64,000 bases of DNA from Thiothrix lacustris DSM 21227 (GTDB lineage Bacteria; Pseudomonadota; Gammaproteobacteria; Thiotrichales; Thiotrichaceae): the NCBI RefSeq assembly GCF_000621325.1, contig NZ_JHYQ01000013.1, positions 1 through 64,000 of the forward strand, read 5' to 3'. Of the stretch, positions 17,354-26,460 are shown piece after piece; within the stretch, counting starts at the first letter, position 1; the number at the start of each line of letters is the position of its first letter. Both the position numbers and the translations under genes were made by a program. The notes beneath the pieces are model-generated. The model was not told the origin of the DNA. It did no database searches and was given only the letters and a program-made list of their open reading frames with translations.

Positions 17354-18546
17354 GATTTGCCTCCCATTGTGAGGGTTGCTTTGACGCTATCGGCAGTGCG
17401 TGAGGATTGTAGTTCCACTGAGCTACCAAGGGATTTTTCCAGTGTGTCACGTAAGGTTTCAATAGCTTGTTGCGTTTTGGCTTGTAGGTTGAGGGTGAGT
17501 TCGCCGTTTTGGGCACGGATATCTTCAACTGTTAGGTCGCCTGTGCTGCTCATGGCGGCTGCAAATGCAGAAAGTTGAGGCAAGGGGCTGGTATTGTTGC
17601 TGGAACTGCTGCCTTTGCCGCGTACCCGTGCTACTTCTGAGGCCAGCCTGTTTTTTAGGCTACGTGGGTCAACGTCGCTGACATCAGGAAACAGTTCGGT
17701 AAAGAGTTGCAGATTTTGTTCATCGATTGAATCCAGTTGCTGTTGCAGGCGGTAGCTTTCTACCCCATAAAGACCAACAGCCAGTATGGCGGAAGCCGCT
17801 GCTAACCCTGTCGCTAGCTTCCAGCGTTGCCATTGTTGGCGTAGTTGGGCACGGTTTTCGTCCTGCAAGCCTTGGAGTAGGTTGAGCTTGAGGGTGGGTT
17901 GTAGGCTGGCGGGTAGAAGTTGTTCTGCTTGTGCTTCTGGTGTGATTTCAAAACGGGGATCGCTTGCCCATGTGTCAGCTTGATCACTGTACAGTCGTAG
18001 GGGAACGGGTTCCGTTTTGCCCGAGGTTAGGCTGTCGAGCAGCAGTGGTAAGGCTGCGTGAGTACTCGCATAGCCAGACAGCTCGCTGGTTCTGACCCAG
18101 ATGAATTCACCCTGTTGCCAGAGTGTGGGGGTGTCGGCTTCCCACGGTAGCGCGAATAGATCCGGCAAAATAACATTGGCGCGTAACTGATGCGTTTGTA
18201 AGGCATTGACCCATTCACGTAGGCGTTCGCGTTTGATGATGGCAACGTCTACTTGAGTGGAGTTTGGGTGGGTTTGCCACACAATGTGTTGATTGTCGAG
18301 GTCATCGGCAATGCTGTCTTCTAGTGAAAATGGCACCGCTTGTTGTAACTGTTTTTGGTTACGGGTGTTGACGTTGGTTTGGGTGAGTAGGACTTCCCGG
18401 CTGGGAATCAGCAACACTACATCTTGCCCACGTGTGGCAGGTAGTAGTTTTTCCCATGAACCATGTTGCCAATCAGCAGGCTTATTGGTGAGCACTGCCC
18501 AAGCAGGGTCAAGGTCATTCGGTGTTTGCAGACGTATTACTAGCAT
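17350..18546 (-). CDS. gspL: Type II secretion system protein GspL
   Basis: Bitopic inner-membrane protein linking the GspE ATPase to the pseudopilus assembly platform; 398 residues. The cytoplasmic actin-like domain occupies about 1-240 (with QAVPFSLEDSIADDLD), a membrane helix lies near 243-262 (LATGLAAASAILAVGLYG), and the periplasmic ferredoxin-like domain follows, with a heptad segment before it. It overlaps gspK by 32 bases and gspM by four. gspC, D, E and F are not in the window. Confidence 0.9.
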   Translation of the reverse strand: MLVIRLQTPNDLDPAWAVLTNKPADWQHGSWEKLLPATRGQDVVLLIPSREVLLTQTNVNTRNQKQLQQAVPFSLEDSIADDLDNQHIVWQTHPNSTQVDVAIIKRERLREWVNALQTHQLRANVILPDLFALPWEADTPTLWQQGEFIWVRTSELSGYASTHAALPLLLDSLTSGKTEPVPLRLYSDQADTWASDPRFEITPEAQAEQLLPASLQPTLKLNLLQGLQDENRAQLRQQWQRWKLATGLAAASAILAVGLYGVESYRLQQQLDSIDEQNLQLFTELFPDVSDVDPRSLKNRLASEVARVRGKGSSSSNNTSPLPQLSAFAAAMSSTGDLTVEDIRAQNGELTLNLQAKTQQAIETLRDTLEKSLGSSVELQSSRTADSVKATLTMGGKS

Positions 18547-19588
18547 CGTTAGTCGTTATTGGTTGTTCGTTAACCCGGTCGAATTGGCGCATTATGACAC
18601 GAACCCCCCCCTTTGCGTCACGCAATAACAGACTGTTGACGAAAACCCGCGCCCGGTTGATCTGTACTTCGCCAGTCAAGCGGAAATATTGGGTGGTTAC
18701 GTCAAGGCTATTGATGAGCACGTCATCTTTACCGGGGGTAAAGGCCATCTCCTGATTGAACTCTGCTTTGCTGGTATACGCTTGTTTGAGTTTGCGTTTA
18801 TCCAAAATCAGCGCGATTTGGGCATCACTTAGGCGCAGGGCTTTCAATACTGTTTTGTCGGCGGTATTGGGGTTGATCGTGGTTTTCTGGAAGGGTAGCA
18901 CGGTCACAGTAGAGAGAAATCGATTCAGTGCTTTGTCCTTGAGGTCGGGGTCTTGTATTTCTAGCCGTAATAGGCGTACCTCGCTAGGGTCGGCAAATGG
19001 CATGTCAGCAGCAAGATAGGGGATAGAACCTGACAAGTAGTAATCACGTTCCGCCCCGTCAACACCTTGTGGCTGGGTATTACTGTCTAGCCAATCAGCA
19101 ATAGCGTCGGTAAAACCGGGGGGTAAGCCTGCATCGGTGACGAAGGGTTTTAATTGGCCAATGGCCGCACCATCTAGTTTGCCGCGTTGCTCTCCTTCTT
19201 GGCTGACGAGATTGTTGAGATTGAAGCGCCCTTGCAGGTCTTCAATCTTGCCGCTGAAACGCACGATAGCCCCACTTTCCTCGGTGAGTGTTTGGGTAGG
19301 AAGGTTGTATGCCCAGCGGTCGGTAAGGGCATCATATTTATTATCTTGCGCATCGAGTTGCAGTTGCAATCCGGCGTATTGTTCCATCATGAACGCGTAT
19401 TGCCACGCACGCTCCAGTGATTGAAAGTTGTCGGTTTGGCGTACTGCCCGGCTTTGGCGGGCAACAACGACCGCCGCTAGCGTGACAATGAGCACCGCAA
19501 TGACCAACACGGACAGGATGGCGATGCCGCGTTGTTGGCGGGGTGATTTTTTAGGGTGTAGTCGTTGGTTTGGGTGCATTAGGTGCAA
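18515..19588 (-). CDS. gspK: Type II secretion minor pseudopilin GspK
   Basis: Large minor pseudopilin that caps the pseudopilus tip with GspI and GspJ. The 357-residue product has a basic leader (PKKSPRQQRG) cut by prepilin peptidase before IAILSVLVIAVLIVTLAAVV, then a big globular domain with VRFSGKIEDLQGRFNLNNLV and the helix-hairpin block of FNLNNL/INPNTADKTVLKAL type. The usual Glu at +5 of pseudopilins is absent, as is normal for GspK. Start could be 19588 or 19579; both fall inside the end of slt. Confidence 0.93.
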   Translation of the reverse strand: MHLMHPNQRLHPKKSPRQQRGIAILSVLVIAVLIVTLAAVVVARQSRAVRQTDNFQSLERAWQYAFMMEQYAGLQLQLDAQDNKYDALTDRWAYNLPTQTLTEESGAIVRFSGKIEDLQGRFNLNNLVSQEGEQRGKLDGAAIGQLKPFVTDAGLPPGFTDAIADWLDSNTQPQGVDGAERDYYLSGSIPYLAADMPFADPSEVRLLRLEIQDPDLKDKALNRFLSTVTVLPFQKTTINPNTADKTVLKALRLSDAQIALILDKRKLKQAYTSKAEFNQEMAFTPGKDDVLINSLDVTTQYFRLTGEVQINRARVFVNSLLLRDAKGGVRVIMRQFDRVNEQPITTNDASNTSANTE

Positions 19589-21521
19589 TCGGTGGTAAAC
19601 GTTCAGATAGGCGACGACCTTTGCCCGGATTCAGTTTGTCGTCGTAAATGGTGGTATAAGCCATGACAGCTTGTACGTAATCGCGTGTTTCAGTAAATGG
19701 AATGCTTTCTACCCATTGGTCTGCATTGATGGTTGTGTCGGGAGCCCATTGCGGCGGACGCCCCGGCCCTGCGTTGTAAGCTGCCGTGGCTTGGGCATAG
19801 TTACCGGAGAATTTTCCTAGCATGTCACGCAAGTAGGCACTCCCCAGTTGTATATTGGTTGGGGGGTGTAAAATATCATCTCGCCCTTTGATGTTTAGCC
19901 CTAGCTTGTTACCAACCGAGCGGGCGGTGGGGGGAATTAGTTGCATCAGGCCAAGGGCTTTTGCACCCGATTCCACGTTGGCATCAAAGGCGCTTTCACG
20001 GCGCATCACGCCCATGATCCACGCGGGTTGAATGCCTTGGTTACGGCCTTGCTCCATCGCCAGTTCAGTGTGTACTAGGGGGAAGCGTAAGTTGATTTCA
20101 TCCCACTCCTTAGCCTTGGCTACTGTCAATATGGCAAGGCTTGGGTCACCGGAGCGCGTTGCTAAGTCGGCCATGGCTAATACGCCATCTTTATCCATGG
20201 CTTTGAGGGCACGAAACCATTCCTTGCGCCCTTGCTCGCGTTTGCCTAGCGCAAACCATTCAAGTGCCCGTTGGATGGCCGCTATTTTTTGCAAACCAGC
20301 AACCCGCTGGCTGCGATCAATCGGTTTGATTTTTAAGCTTTCATAATCTTGCCCCAAATGGTCGGCGGCGAGAAAGCCGTAAAATGTCGCTTGTGGCGCA
20401 ATTTTGGTGTAAAGCGAGGTGGCTTCGCGTTTTTTGCCCGTTTGTTCAAGCGCCCGAGCCTGCCAGTATTGCCAGCCTGCGGCATCGCGGGCGTTGTCGA
20501 ATTTAAGCTGGCGAGTGGCATCCAGTAGTTTTTCCCAATCACCCGTTCGAGCAGCGGCGCGTGCCATCCATAGATTACCCTCCTGACTACGTTGTGCGGA
20601 GGGAATGGCGGCAAGCCGGGGTAGGGCGGCCGGGTCACGGCGTAAGGCTTGATACATGCCTAGAGCACTTTCGACTTTGGCGTTTTCTTCTGACGTATAT
20701 TTGAGCTTTTGGCGAGCAGTCGCCCACAAGGTTTCGGCGAGTTGAGGCTCTTTTCTGGCAAGGCGTTCCAACCCATAGCCGATGGCATCACGCAGATAAG
20801 GCGTATCGGGTTGTTGGATGGCATTGGGTAATGCCTCTGCGGGACTTTTGCGTATTTGTATCCATGTATCGATGGCATTGCGTGCTTCGACGGGTAAATC
20901 AGCGGCTAGTTGTGAGGCGAGTGTGATCTGGTTTTTGTCGAGTGCGGCGCGGATGCGTTCCCAGTAATCGTTGGTGGAAAGTTGTACATGGCGACGTAGC
21001 AAATCCGTGACAGGGGTACAGGCATTAGAAATGCCGTTAGTGATACTCATCCAAGCTTGTTTACCAGTATCCAGTGCCGCTTGTTTTTGACCGACCGCCA
21101 TGAGCGCTTGGGCGCGGTAGCATTGGGTGTCAGTATTATCGAGGTCAGGCGGAATGGTACTTAGCAGTTTTTGCCAGTCTTGTTTGCCTGCTAGCCGTTT
21201 GCTTAATTGCGTGTACAGTGCATCTGACATGAGGGAGTTTGGATTACGCTCGGTAAAAGCCAGTACCTGTGCATCAGGCGTCGTTTCAAAGTTTTGTTTG
21301 AGATAGCCGTATTCCAGCCACGGGTGGAGTGGGTATTGCTGCATCTCAGTTGGTGAGGTGGTGAAGCCACTGGTGTCACCGGCTTGCTGTTTATTATACG
21401 CTTGTAAAAAGAGTTCGCGCTGGTTTCCCGGCAACTCCGCTAAGGCTGGCGGGATGCAGGATAAGGCGCAATATGTAACGGTCAATAAAAGTCGGCTCAT
21501 TAAAACAGGCCATGCTACCAA
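19551..21521 (-). CDS. slt: Soluble lytic murein transglycosylase Slt
   Basis: Periplasmic peptidoglycan lyase of 656 residues. It has a signal peptide ending near PPALA, a long alpha-superhelical U/L domain (repeated A/L/E-rich helices to about residue 480) and a C-terminal SLT domain with the catalytic Glu in MRRESAFDANVESGAKALGLMQ and AYNAGPGRPPQW. A second in-frame ATG at 21500 (MSRLLLTVTY) gives a shorter, more typical signal peptide; neither has a clear ribosome site. Being the first gene before gspKLMN it could open the wall for the secretion machinery (inference). Confidence 0.93.
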   Translation of the reverse strand: MVAWPVLMSRLLLTVTYCALSCIPPALAELPGNQRELFLQAYNKQQAGDTSGFTTSPTEMQQYPLHPWLEYGYLKQNFETTPDAQVLAFTERNPNSLMSDALYTQLSKRLAGKQDWQKLLSTIPPDLDNTDTQCYRAQALMAVGQKQAALDTGKQAWMSITNGISNACTPVTDLLRRHVQLSTNDYWERIRAALDKNQITLASQLAADLPVEARNAIDTWIQIRKSPAEALPNAIQQPDTPYLRDAIGYGLERLARKEPQLAETLWATARQKLKYTSEENAKVESALGMYQALRRDPAALPRLAAIPSAQRSQEGNLWMARAAARTGDWEKLLDATRQLKFDNARDAAGWQYWQARALEQTGKKREATSLYTKIAPQATFYGFLAADHLGQDYESLKIKPIDRSQRVAGLQKIAAIQRALEWFALGKREQGRKEWFRALKAMDKDGVLAMADLATRSGDPSLAILTVAKAKEWDEINLRFPLVHTELAMEQGRNQGIQPAWIMGVMRRESAFDANVESGAKALGLMQLIPPTARSVGNKLGLNIKGRDDILHPPTNIQLGSAYLRDMLGKFSGNYAQATAAYNAGPGRPPQWAPDTTINADQWVESIPFTETRDYVQAVMAYTTIYDDKLNPGKGRRLSERLPPIAPNAPKPTTTP

Positions 21522-21575
21522 TAATGCGCCAAGAGTCTCATAAATACGGTCAAGGGTTCAAATGTAATGCAGCAT

Positions 21576-22079
21576 TCAAGCGGCAGATTCTTTTGGAATC
21601 AGTAGGTTGCTGCGGAATAATAAATACCCGTAATGTTTGGCTTTGCCGGTTTTGTCACACGCGGTGAAGCAGATGCCTGCGAAAATTTCACGACCGTCAT
21701 GGCTGGGTTGGATTTCCAGCATGATAATGTCACGGACTATCCCGCCACGTTGTACGCCAGTTGGGTTGCTGTAGGCAATGTCACCGAATTCGATACCGTG
21801 GGTGGGGGCAAATTTGACAGCGGGGATGCCGTTGCTCAGGTGGCTGTTGGGGCCGGTGGAGATGAAGGCTATCGTGACGTGGCGGAGCATGAGATCAGGC
21901 CAGGGGTTGGATATTTCGATGCTTAAGCGTTCATCTGGCATTCCTGTCATACGGCGGCGGTGCATTCTGACTTTTGGCCAGTAGCGGGTGACGCTGGGAT
22001 CGGGGGATGCTTCGCACGGGGTGCATTCTTGCAAGTCGCTATAAAAGCTGTCGGGAAGATGTAGTTGATGGACATTCAT
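21576..22079 (-). CDS. Uncharacterised 167-residue protein
   Basis: I do not recognise this protein. TTGGAGGTAACACC gives a good ribosome site at the ATG, so expression is likely. The product is soluble, with no signal peptide or membrane helix. Conspicuous segments are RYWPKVRMHRRRMTG, HGIEFGDIAYSNPTG and FAGICFTACDKTGKAKHYGYLLF. The pattern of beta strands with an Arg-rich stretch resembles small regulatory domains such as PilZ, but the defining PilZ residues are not seen. It stands alone between slt and rsgA with 250 bp of gene-free sequence on its 5' side. Confidence 0.75.
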   Translation of the reverse strand: MNVHQLHLPDSFYSDLQECTPCEASPDPSVTRYWPKVRMHRRRMTGMPDERLSIEISNPWPDLMLRHVTIAFISTGPNSHLSNGIPAVKFAPTHGIEFGDIAYSNPTGVQRGGIVRDIIMLEIQPSHDGREIFAGICFTACDKTGKAKHYGYLLFRSNLLIPKESAA

Positions 22080-22330
22080 GGTGTTACCTCCAATTGGCTT
22101 AGGGTGATTCCTAATGAAACTGTTTGCTCACGTTATTGACTTTACTGGAAAATATTGAGAATTAACGTGATAGTGCTCACTTCCCTAGCAGATTCTAGGG
22201 TTGATTAGCCAGTTTCTATCTGTGCCTTATTTTTGATTAATCTGAGTGGATTATAGTTCCGTTGCACTTAAACAACGGATGAACCCTGACAGGCGATCCG
22301 ATCTACGGTATGTAAGGTGGTGTTTGGCTG
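22080..22330. other. Gene-free region between the unknown 167-residue protein and rsgA
   Basis: About 250 bp without a credible reading frame, RNA gene or strong hairpin. It should hold the promoter of the minus-strand gene at 21576 and the end of the rsgA transcript. I see nothing else. Confidence 0.5.
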
Positions 22331-23242
22331 TTATTGGCCTTGCAAATCCGCGAGCAGATTGAGGTAACGCGCAAAGCGGCGGGGTGGAAGTTGCCCAGCT
22401 TTGACGGCGGTTTTAATCGCGCAGCCCGGCTCGTGGTTGTGGGTGCAGTTGTGGAAGCGGCATTCACCCAGAAACGGGCGGAATTCCGGGAAGCCCGTTT
22501 CCAGCGTGGCAAAGTCCATACCGGTCAGGCCAAAGTCACGCACACCGGGGGAATCAATCAGCGAGCCACCCAAGGGTAAGCGGTACAGGGTAGCGGAGGT
22601 GGTGGTGTGACGGCCTTCGCCGTTATCAGAAATCGTACCGACACGAATATCGGTGTCAGGCAGCAATTGCGCGGCGATGGATGATTTACCCACCCCAGAT
22701 TGCCCAACCACAATAGCAGTGCGCCCTTGAATCGCGGTAAGAATCGCGGCAATTCCCTGTTGCTGATCAGCCGAAACGTGCAGGATCGGACAACCAATGC
22801 TGGCGTATTCTGCTAAACAGGCTTCTGCTTCGGCACTGGCATGAGTGCTGCGCAGGTCAGACTTGTTCATGACCAGCAATACATCAGCTCGCAGGCGGTT
22901 GGCAGCAATCAGGTAACGGTCGAGCATTTCCCACAGTGGTGCAGGTTGCCAACTGGTGACGACGATCAGTAGATCAATATTGGCGGCAACCGGGCGTAGT
23001 CTGCCCCGGAAGTCAGGGCGTTCCAAGACATTGCGGCGGGGCAACATGGCCGTGACAGCAGCATTACCTTGTGCTTGGCCTTCCCACTGTATGCGGTCAC
23101 CGCAAGCGAGGTTATCGAGTTTGCGCCGCGCCGTGCAGCGTAACAATTCGCCTTGCTCGGTTTCGATGAGAAAGTCAGCACCAAAGCGGGTAATAACCTG
23201 CCCAGCGCCTGAAGAAATGAGTTGAGATGTGTTTTCCGTCAT
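22331..23242 (-). CDS. rsgA: Ribosome small-subunit-dependent GTPase RsgA
   Basis: Circularly permuted GTPase that helps late 30S subunit maturation. The 303-residue protein has an OB fold at its N-terminus, then the motifs in permuted order G4 NKSD (126-129), G1 GQSGVGKSS (180-188) and G3 DSPG, followed by the zinc-binding CRFHNCTHNHEPGC. In many Gammaproteobacteria rsgA is next to orn, as here with two genes between. Confidence 0.95.
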   Translation of the reverse strand: MTENTSQLISSGAGQVITRFGADFLIETEQGELLRCTARRKLDNLACGDRIQWEGQAQGNAAVTAMLPRRNVLERPDFRGRLRPVAANIDLLIVVTSWQPAPLWEMLDRYLIAANRLRADVLLVMNKSDLRSTHASAEAEACLAEYASIGCPILHVSADQQQGIAAILTAIQGRTAIVVGQSGVGKSSIAAQLLPDTDIRVGTISDNGEGRHTTTSATLYRLPLGGSLIDSPGVRDFGLTGMDFATLETGFPEFRPFLGECRFHNCTHNHEPGCAIKTAVKAGQLPPRRFARYLNLLADLQGQ

Positions 23243-23283
23243 AACGTCCTATTGTGACGGAAAACAACGACGTTGCCCACGTA

Positions 23284-23562
23284 TTACTGAAGTTTGTAAT
23301 ACGCCTGATTGAGGTAAGCGACGACATCCTTGATTTCGTCGTCAAACCAGTTGGTGTCGAGGTTGGCATCACAACGACGCACTTGGCTTTCCAGTGCGGC
23401 GAGGTCGTTGACCTTGCGGTCGGCTTTGGTGAAGGCATCGGTGCCGTGACAGTTCAGGCACTGCGAAGCGGCAAACAGTTTTTGTCCGTTTACCGGGTCA
23501 GGCTCGGCCACTGCTGTCTGCATCAGCAATAGGCCAGTACAGAGAATCAACATAGCTTTCAT
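23284..23562 (-). CDS. Small monohaem c-type cytochrome without an axial methionine
   Basis: Secreted protein of 92 residues with signal peptide MKAMLILCTGLLLMQTAVA and a single haem site CLNCH near residue 36. The mature part contains no methionine at all, so the usual Met sixth ligand of class I cytochromes is missing; another residue, or an open site, must be used. A conserved-looking RRCDANLDTNWFDDEIKDVVAYLN carries a further Cys. It lies 11 bp downstream of the M48 protease gene on the same strand, and may be cotranscribed with it. Electron-transfer partner unknown. Confidence 0.85.
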   Translation of the reverse strand: MKAMLILCTGLLLMQTAVAEPDPVNGQKLFAASQCLNCHGTDAFTKADRKVNDLAALESQVRRCDANLDTNWFDDEIKDVVAYLNQAYYKLQ

Positions 23563-23573
23563 TTCACTACTCT

Positions 23574-24818
23574 TTAATCAGTTTGTTGTTGTAAATGCGC
23601 AATCCGTATCGCGGCTGGCGGATGCGAGTCATAGAACGCTGAGTACCAAGGATCGGGTGTCAAAGTACTGGCATTCTCCTTATAAAGACCCACTAACGCG
23701 GCAATCAGTTCCGTCCCACTGGATTGTTGTGCGGCAAACTCATCGGCTTCAAACTCATGTTTGCGTGACCACCACGCCATGATCGGGCCAATGAAGAAGG
23801 TGAAGGCAGGGCTAACCAGCACAAACAATAACAACGCCATGTAGGTGGAAGATTGGCTGATCCCCAATGCAGTATAGAACCATGTTTGCCCCATTAACCA
23901 TGCCAGTACGGCAAAACCGGTTAACGTCATGATCATGGATAGTGCCATGCCTTTGACAATGTGCTTACGTTTGAAATGCCCCAGCTCATGCGCCAATACC
24001 GCTTCCACTTGCGCCGGGGTCAGGTGCTTGAGCAGGGTGTCGAAAAATACGATGCGCTTGTTTTTACCAAACCCGGTGAAATAAGCATTGCCGTGGGCGG
24101 AACGGCGCGAACCATCCATAATGAACACGCCTTTGCTGTTGAAGCCGGTACGTGTTAGCAGCGCGTTGAGACGGTCGGCGACTTCACCTTCTTCCAACGG
24201 GCTGAATTTGTTGAACAGCGGCGCAATGAATTTGGGGTATGCCCACGTCATCAGCAGCGAAAACGCGGTCAGCGCTGCCCACGCATACAGCCACCACAGG
24301 CTGCCCGCCGATTCCATCAGCCACAGGATCAGCATCACCACTGGAATGCCGATCAGCAGTGACAGTGCCGCGCCTTTCAGCAAATCCATCAGGAAGGTGG
24401 CGGGCGTCATTTTGTTGAAGCCAAAGCGTTCTTCCAGCACAAAGGTGCGGTACAGCGACAGCGGCATGTCCAGTAGGCTGCCGATGAGTATTAGGCTAAT
24501 GATGACGGCCGTGCCAGTATACAGGTCGCCCCAGCCGAAGCTGCGCCATTGCTGATCCAGCCATTCCAGTCCGCCACCCAGTGTCCACGCCAGTAAAACA
24601 ACCAGACCGATCAGCAGGTCGATGCGCCCCACGCCGCCTTTGGCGAGGGTGTAATCGGCGGCTTTCTGGTGTTCATCCAGCGTGATTTTGTCGGCAAACG
24701 GGGCAGGAACGGCGCTGCGGTGGGCGCTGACATGCTGCTTCTGGCGCAACGACAGGTAAATTTGTACCAGCGTCGAAGCCAGCAGGAAGGCGAGGAAAAT
24801 GTAGGTAAAGGTTTGCAT
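23574..24818 (-). CDS. M48 family zinc metallopeptidase (CAAX protease 1/Ste24-like)
   Basis: Integral membrane protease of 414 residues with about seven hydrophobic helices. Catalytic zinc motif LAHELGHFKRKH lies near residue 280, with the third ligand in the HEFEADEFAA block, and SRRSAHGNAYFTGFGKNKRIVFFDTLL is the typical Ste24/HtpX substrate-cleft sequence. Bacterial members degrade or process membrane proteins; specific substrates are not known. It is divergent from orn, with 48 bp between the starts. Confidence 0.92.
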   Translation of the reverse strand: MQTFTYIFLAFLLASTLVQIYLSLRQKQHVSAHRSAVPAPFADKITLDEHQKAADYTLAKGGVGRIDLLIGLVVLLAWTLGGGLEWLDQQWRSFGWGDLYTGTAVIISLILIGSLLDMPLSLYRTFVLEERFGFNKMTPATFLMDLLKGAALSLLIGIPVVMLILWLMESAGSLWWLYAWAALTAFSLLMTWAYPKFIAPLFNKFSPLEEGEVADRLNALLTRTGFNSKGVFIMDGSRRSAHGNAYFTGFGKNKRIVFFDTLLKHLTPAQVEAVLAHELGHFKRKHIVKGMALSMIMTLTGFAVLAWLMGQTWFYTALGISQSSTYMALLLFVLVSPAFTFFIGPIMAWWSRKHEFEADEFAAQQSSGTELIAALVGLYKENASTLTPDPWYSAFYDSHPPAAIRIAHLQQQTD

Positions 24819-24866
24819 GATGTCTGTTATATTCCAGATTCCCTAAAGTAATTACAGTGTAACCGA

Positions 24867-25412
24867 ATGAGCATGAATCAGGAAAATTTGATCTGGATCG
24901 ATCTGGAAATGACCGGGCTGGATACGTTCAACGATGTCATTATCGAAATTGCCACCGTCGTCACCGACAAAGACTTGAACGTGTTGGCGGAAGGCCCGGT
25001 GATCGCGATTCACCAGCCGGAGGCGACGCTGGCAAAAATGGATGACTGGAACCAGAAACAACACGGTGGTTCCGGCCTGATCAAACGGGTACAAGCGAGC
25101 ACTTTGTCAGAAGCGGATGCGGAACAAGCGACGCTGGCTTTCCTCAAGCAATACGTGCCAGCGGGGGCATCGCCGATGTGTGGTAACAGCATTTGTCAGG
25201 ATCGGCGCTTCCTCGCCCGTCAAATGCCGGAACTGGAAAGGTTTTTCCACTACCGCAATCTGGATGTGAGTACCCTGAAAGAATTGGCAAACCGCTGGAA
25301 GCCGGGGCTGGCGGCAGGTTTCAAGAAAGAATCACAGCATCTGGCGCTGGCCGATGTGCATGACTCGATTGATGAGCTGAAGTATTACCGTGAGCATTTT
25401 ATTGTGCTTTAA
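24867..25412 (+). CDS. orn: Oligoribonuclease Orn
   Basis: DEDDh 3'-5' exonuclease that degrades RNA dinucleotides, including pGpG from c-di-GMP turnover. The 181-residue protein has Exo [11 protein letters not shown] (Asp12, Glu14), the Exo II region with [12 protein letters not shown], and Exo III with [14 protein letters not shown]. Another ATG six bases downstream of 24867 is an equally possible start. The gene is single and ends with a 9-bp hairpin. Confidence 0.96.
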   Translation: MSMNQENLIWIDLEMTGLDTFNDVIIEIATVVTDKDLNVLAEGPVIAIHQPEATLAKMDDWNQKQHGGSGLIKRVQASTLSEADAEQATLAFLKQYVPAGASPMCGNSICQDRRFLARQMPELERFFHYRNLDVSTLKELANRWKPGLAAGFKKESQHLALADVHDSIDELKYYREHFIVL

Positions 25413-25420
25413 GCCTTTAA

Positions 25421-25444
25421 AAGGGGCTGCGATGACAGCCCCTT
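25421..25444 (+). terminator. Hairpin after orn
   Basis: AAGGGGCTG (25421-25429) and CAGCCCCTT (25436-25444) form a perfect 9-bp stem with a six-base loop, nine bases after the orn stop. The T-rich stretch comes a few bases later, so termination may be partial or bidirectional with the convergent lipoprotein gene. Confidence 0.65.
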
Positions 25445-25506
25445 CATTAGATTATTTTTTGTCACTGACTTGGTTTTATTATTTTTTGTCATGCGTTTTC
25501 TTACTC

Positions 25507-26289
25507 TTATTGACGTACTAAACGCACATAGTTGTAACTACTATTGGAGTGAGCTTGTGCCCGGTTGCCTTCTTTCAGCGAGAAGCTGACAGCTTTCCAG
25601 AAGCCTGTTGACGATACCTCAGAGCTCCAATAACCGCGTACTGAACTACCGAGTGTTTCGGGGTCGGTCGCAGTGCTGCCTAAAGCGGAGTAAATGAACG
25701 GTGCGCTGGTACGCGTAGTGTCCATGATTCCAAGCAATTCAGTAGTGGTAGGTAAGCGCCAGTTGGTGAAACCACATAAACCTTTGCCACCATTCATGGT
25801 GTTGACGGCATTAATGTAAGCATTGGTGTTACAACTGGTGAGTGCAGTTCCTGACTGTTGGCAAGGGAATGAACCTAACACACTTGCTGTTGCCGCAGTA
25901 CCTGCGGGTAAACCCACGGAGCCGCTTTGGCCATTGTACCAATTATAGCCATAGTCCTTGTCACGAAAGTCTTCGCCTTGCTGGGTTAACCCAGCAGCCT
26001 CGTCGCTTTTGACTTCCCAAACCAATTGAGTCGTGTTGTCTTTGGTGCAAGCAACGCTATCAATACCCGCCGTAATGTTGGTGTCACCCGCCGCATTCAT
26101 GCTAGTAAACGTTTTAGCAACAGTAGTGGCAGTGATGACGGGGGCTGTTGTATCAGGAATAATGACATTTTGCGCAGTAGTGTCACCGCCACCACCGCAT
26201 CCTGATAATAATGTAATGCTTGATAAATATACAGCAATGGCTGTTTTGCTTAAATTAAGAGGAGATTTTAAGGGCATGTTCATAGACAT
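25507..26289 (-). CDS. DUF1566 (Lcl C-terminal) lipoprotein
   Basis: Predicted lipoprotein of 260 residues: after a start at 26289 the hydrophobic segment ends with the lipobox LLSGC followed by GGGGD. A Thr/Ala-rich linker leads to a DUF1566 domain, recognised from TQLVWEVKSDE, GLCGFTNWRLPTTTELLGIMD, YWSSE and the end YVRLVRQ. An open frame continues upstream to 26505 but has no signal character. The Legionella protein Lcl joins this domain to collagen-like repeats for adhesion. Two paralogues occur at 53.6-55.4 kb. Cys residues in the domain (for example ACTKD, SFPCQQ, TSCNT, GLCGF) may form disulphides. Confidence 0.85.
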   Translation of the reverse strand: MSMNMPLKSPLNLSKTAIAVYLSSITLLSGCGGGGDTTAQNVIIPDTTAPVITATTVAKTFTSMNAAGDTNITAGIDSVACTKDNTTQLVWEVKSDEAAGLTQQGEDFRDKDYGYNWYNGQSGSVGLPAGTAATASVLGSFPCQQSGTALTSCNTNAYINAVNTMNGGKGLCGFTNWRLPTTTELLGIMDTTRTSAPFIYSALGSTATDPETLGSSVRGYWSSEVSSTGFWKAVSFSLKEGNRAQAHSNSSYNYVRLVRQ

Positions 26290-26460
26290 AATGATTACCT
26301 GATATTGCAATAAGCCCTGTATATACCATACGGAACTGCAATGAATCAATAAATTTATGTAATGACTTATGGGTGCAGTCCGTCGCTTTAGGGTAGGTAA
26401 TGCTGAGGCGATCCTGTAAAATTTCCCCCAAACCTCATCAATAACAATAACGGATAAACG

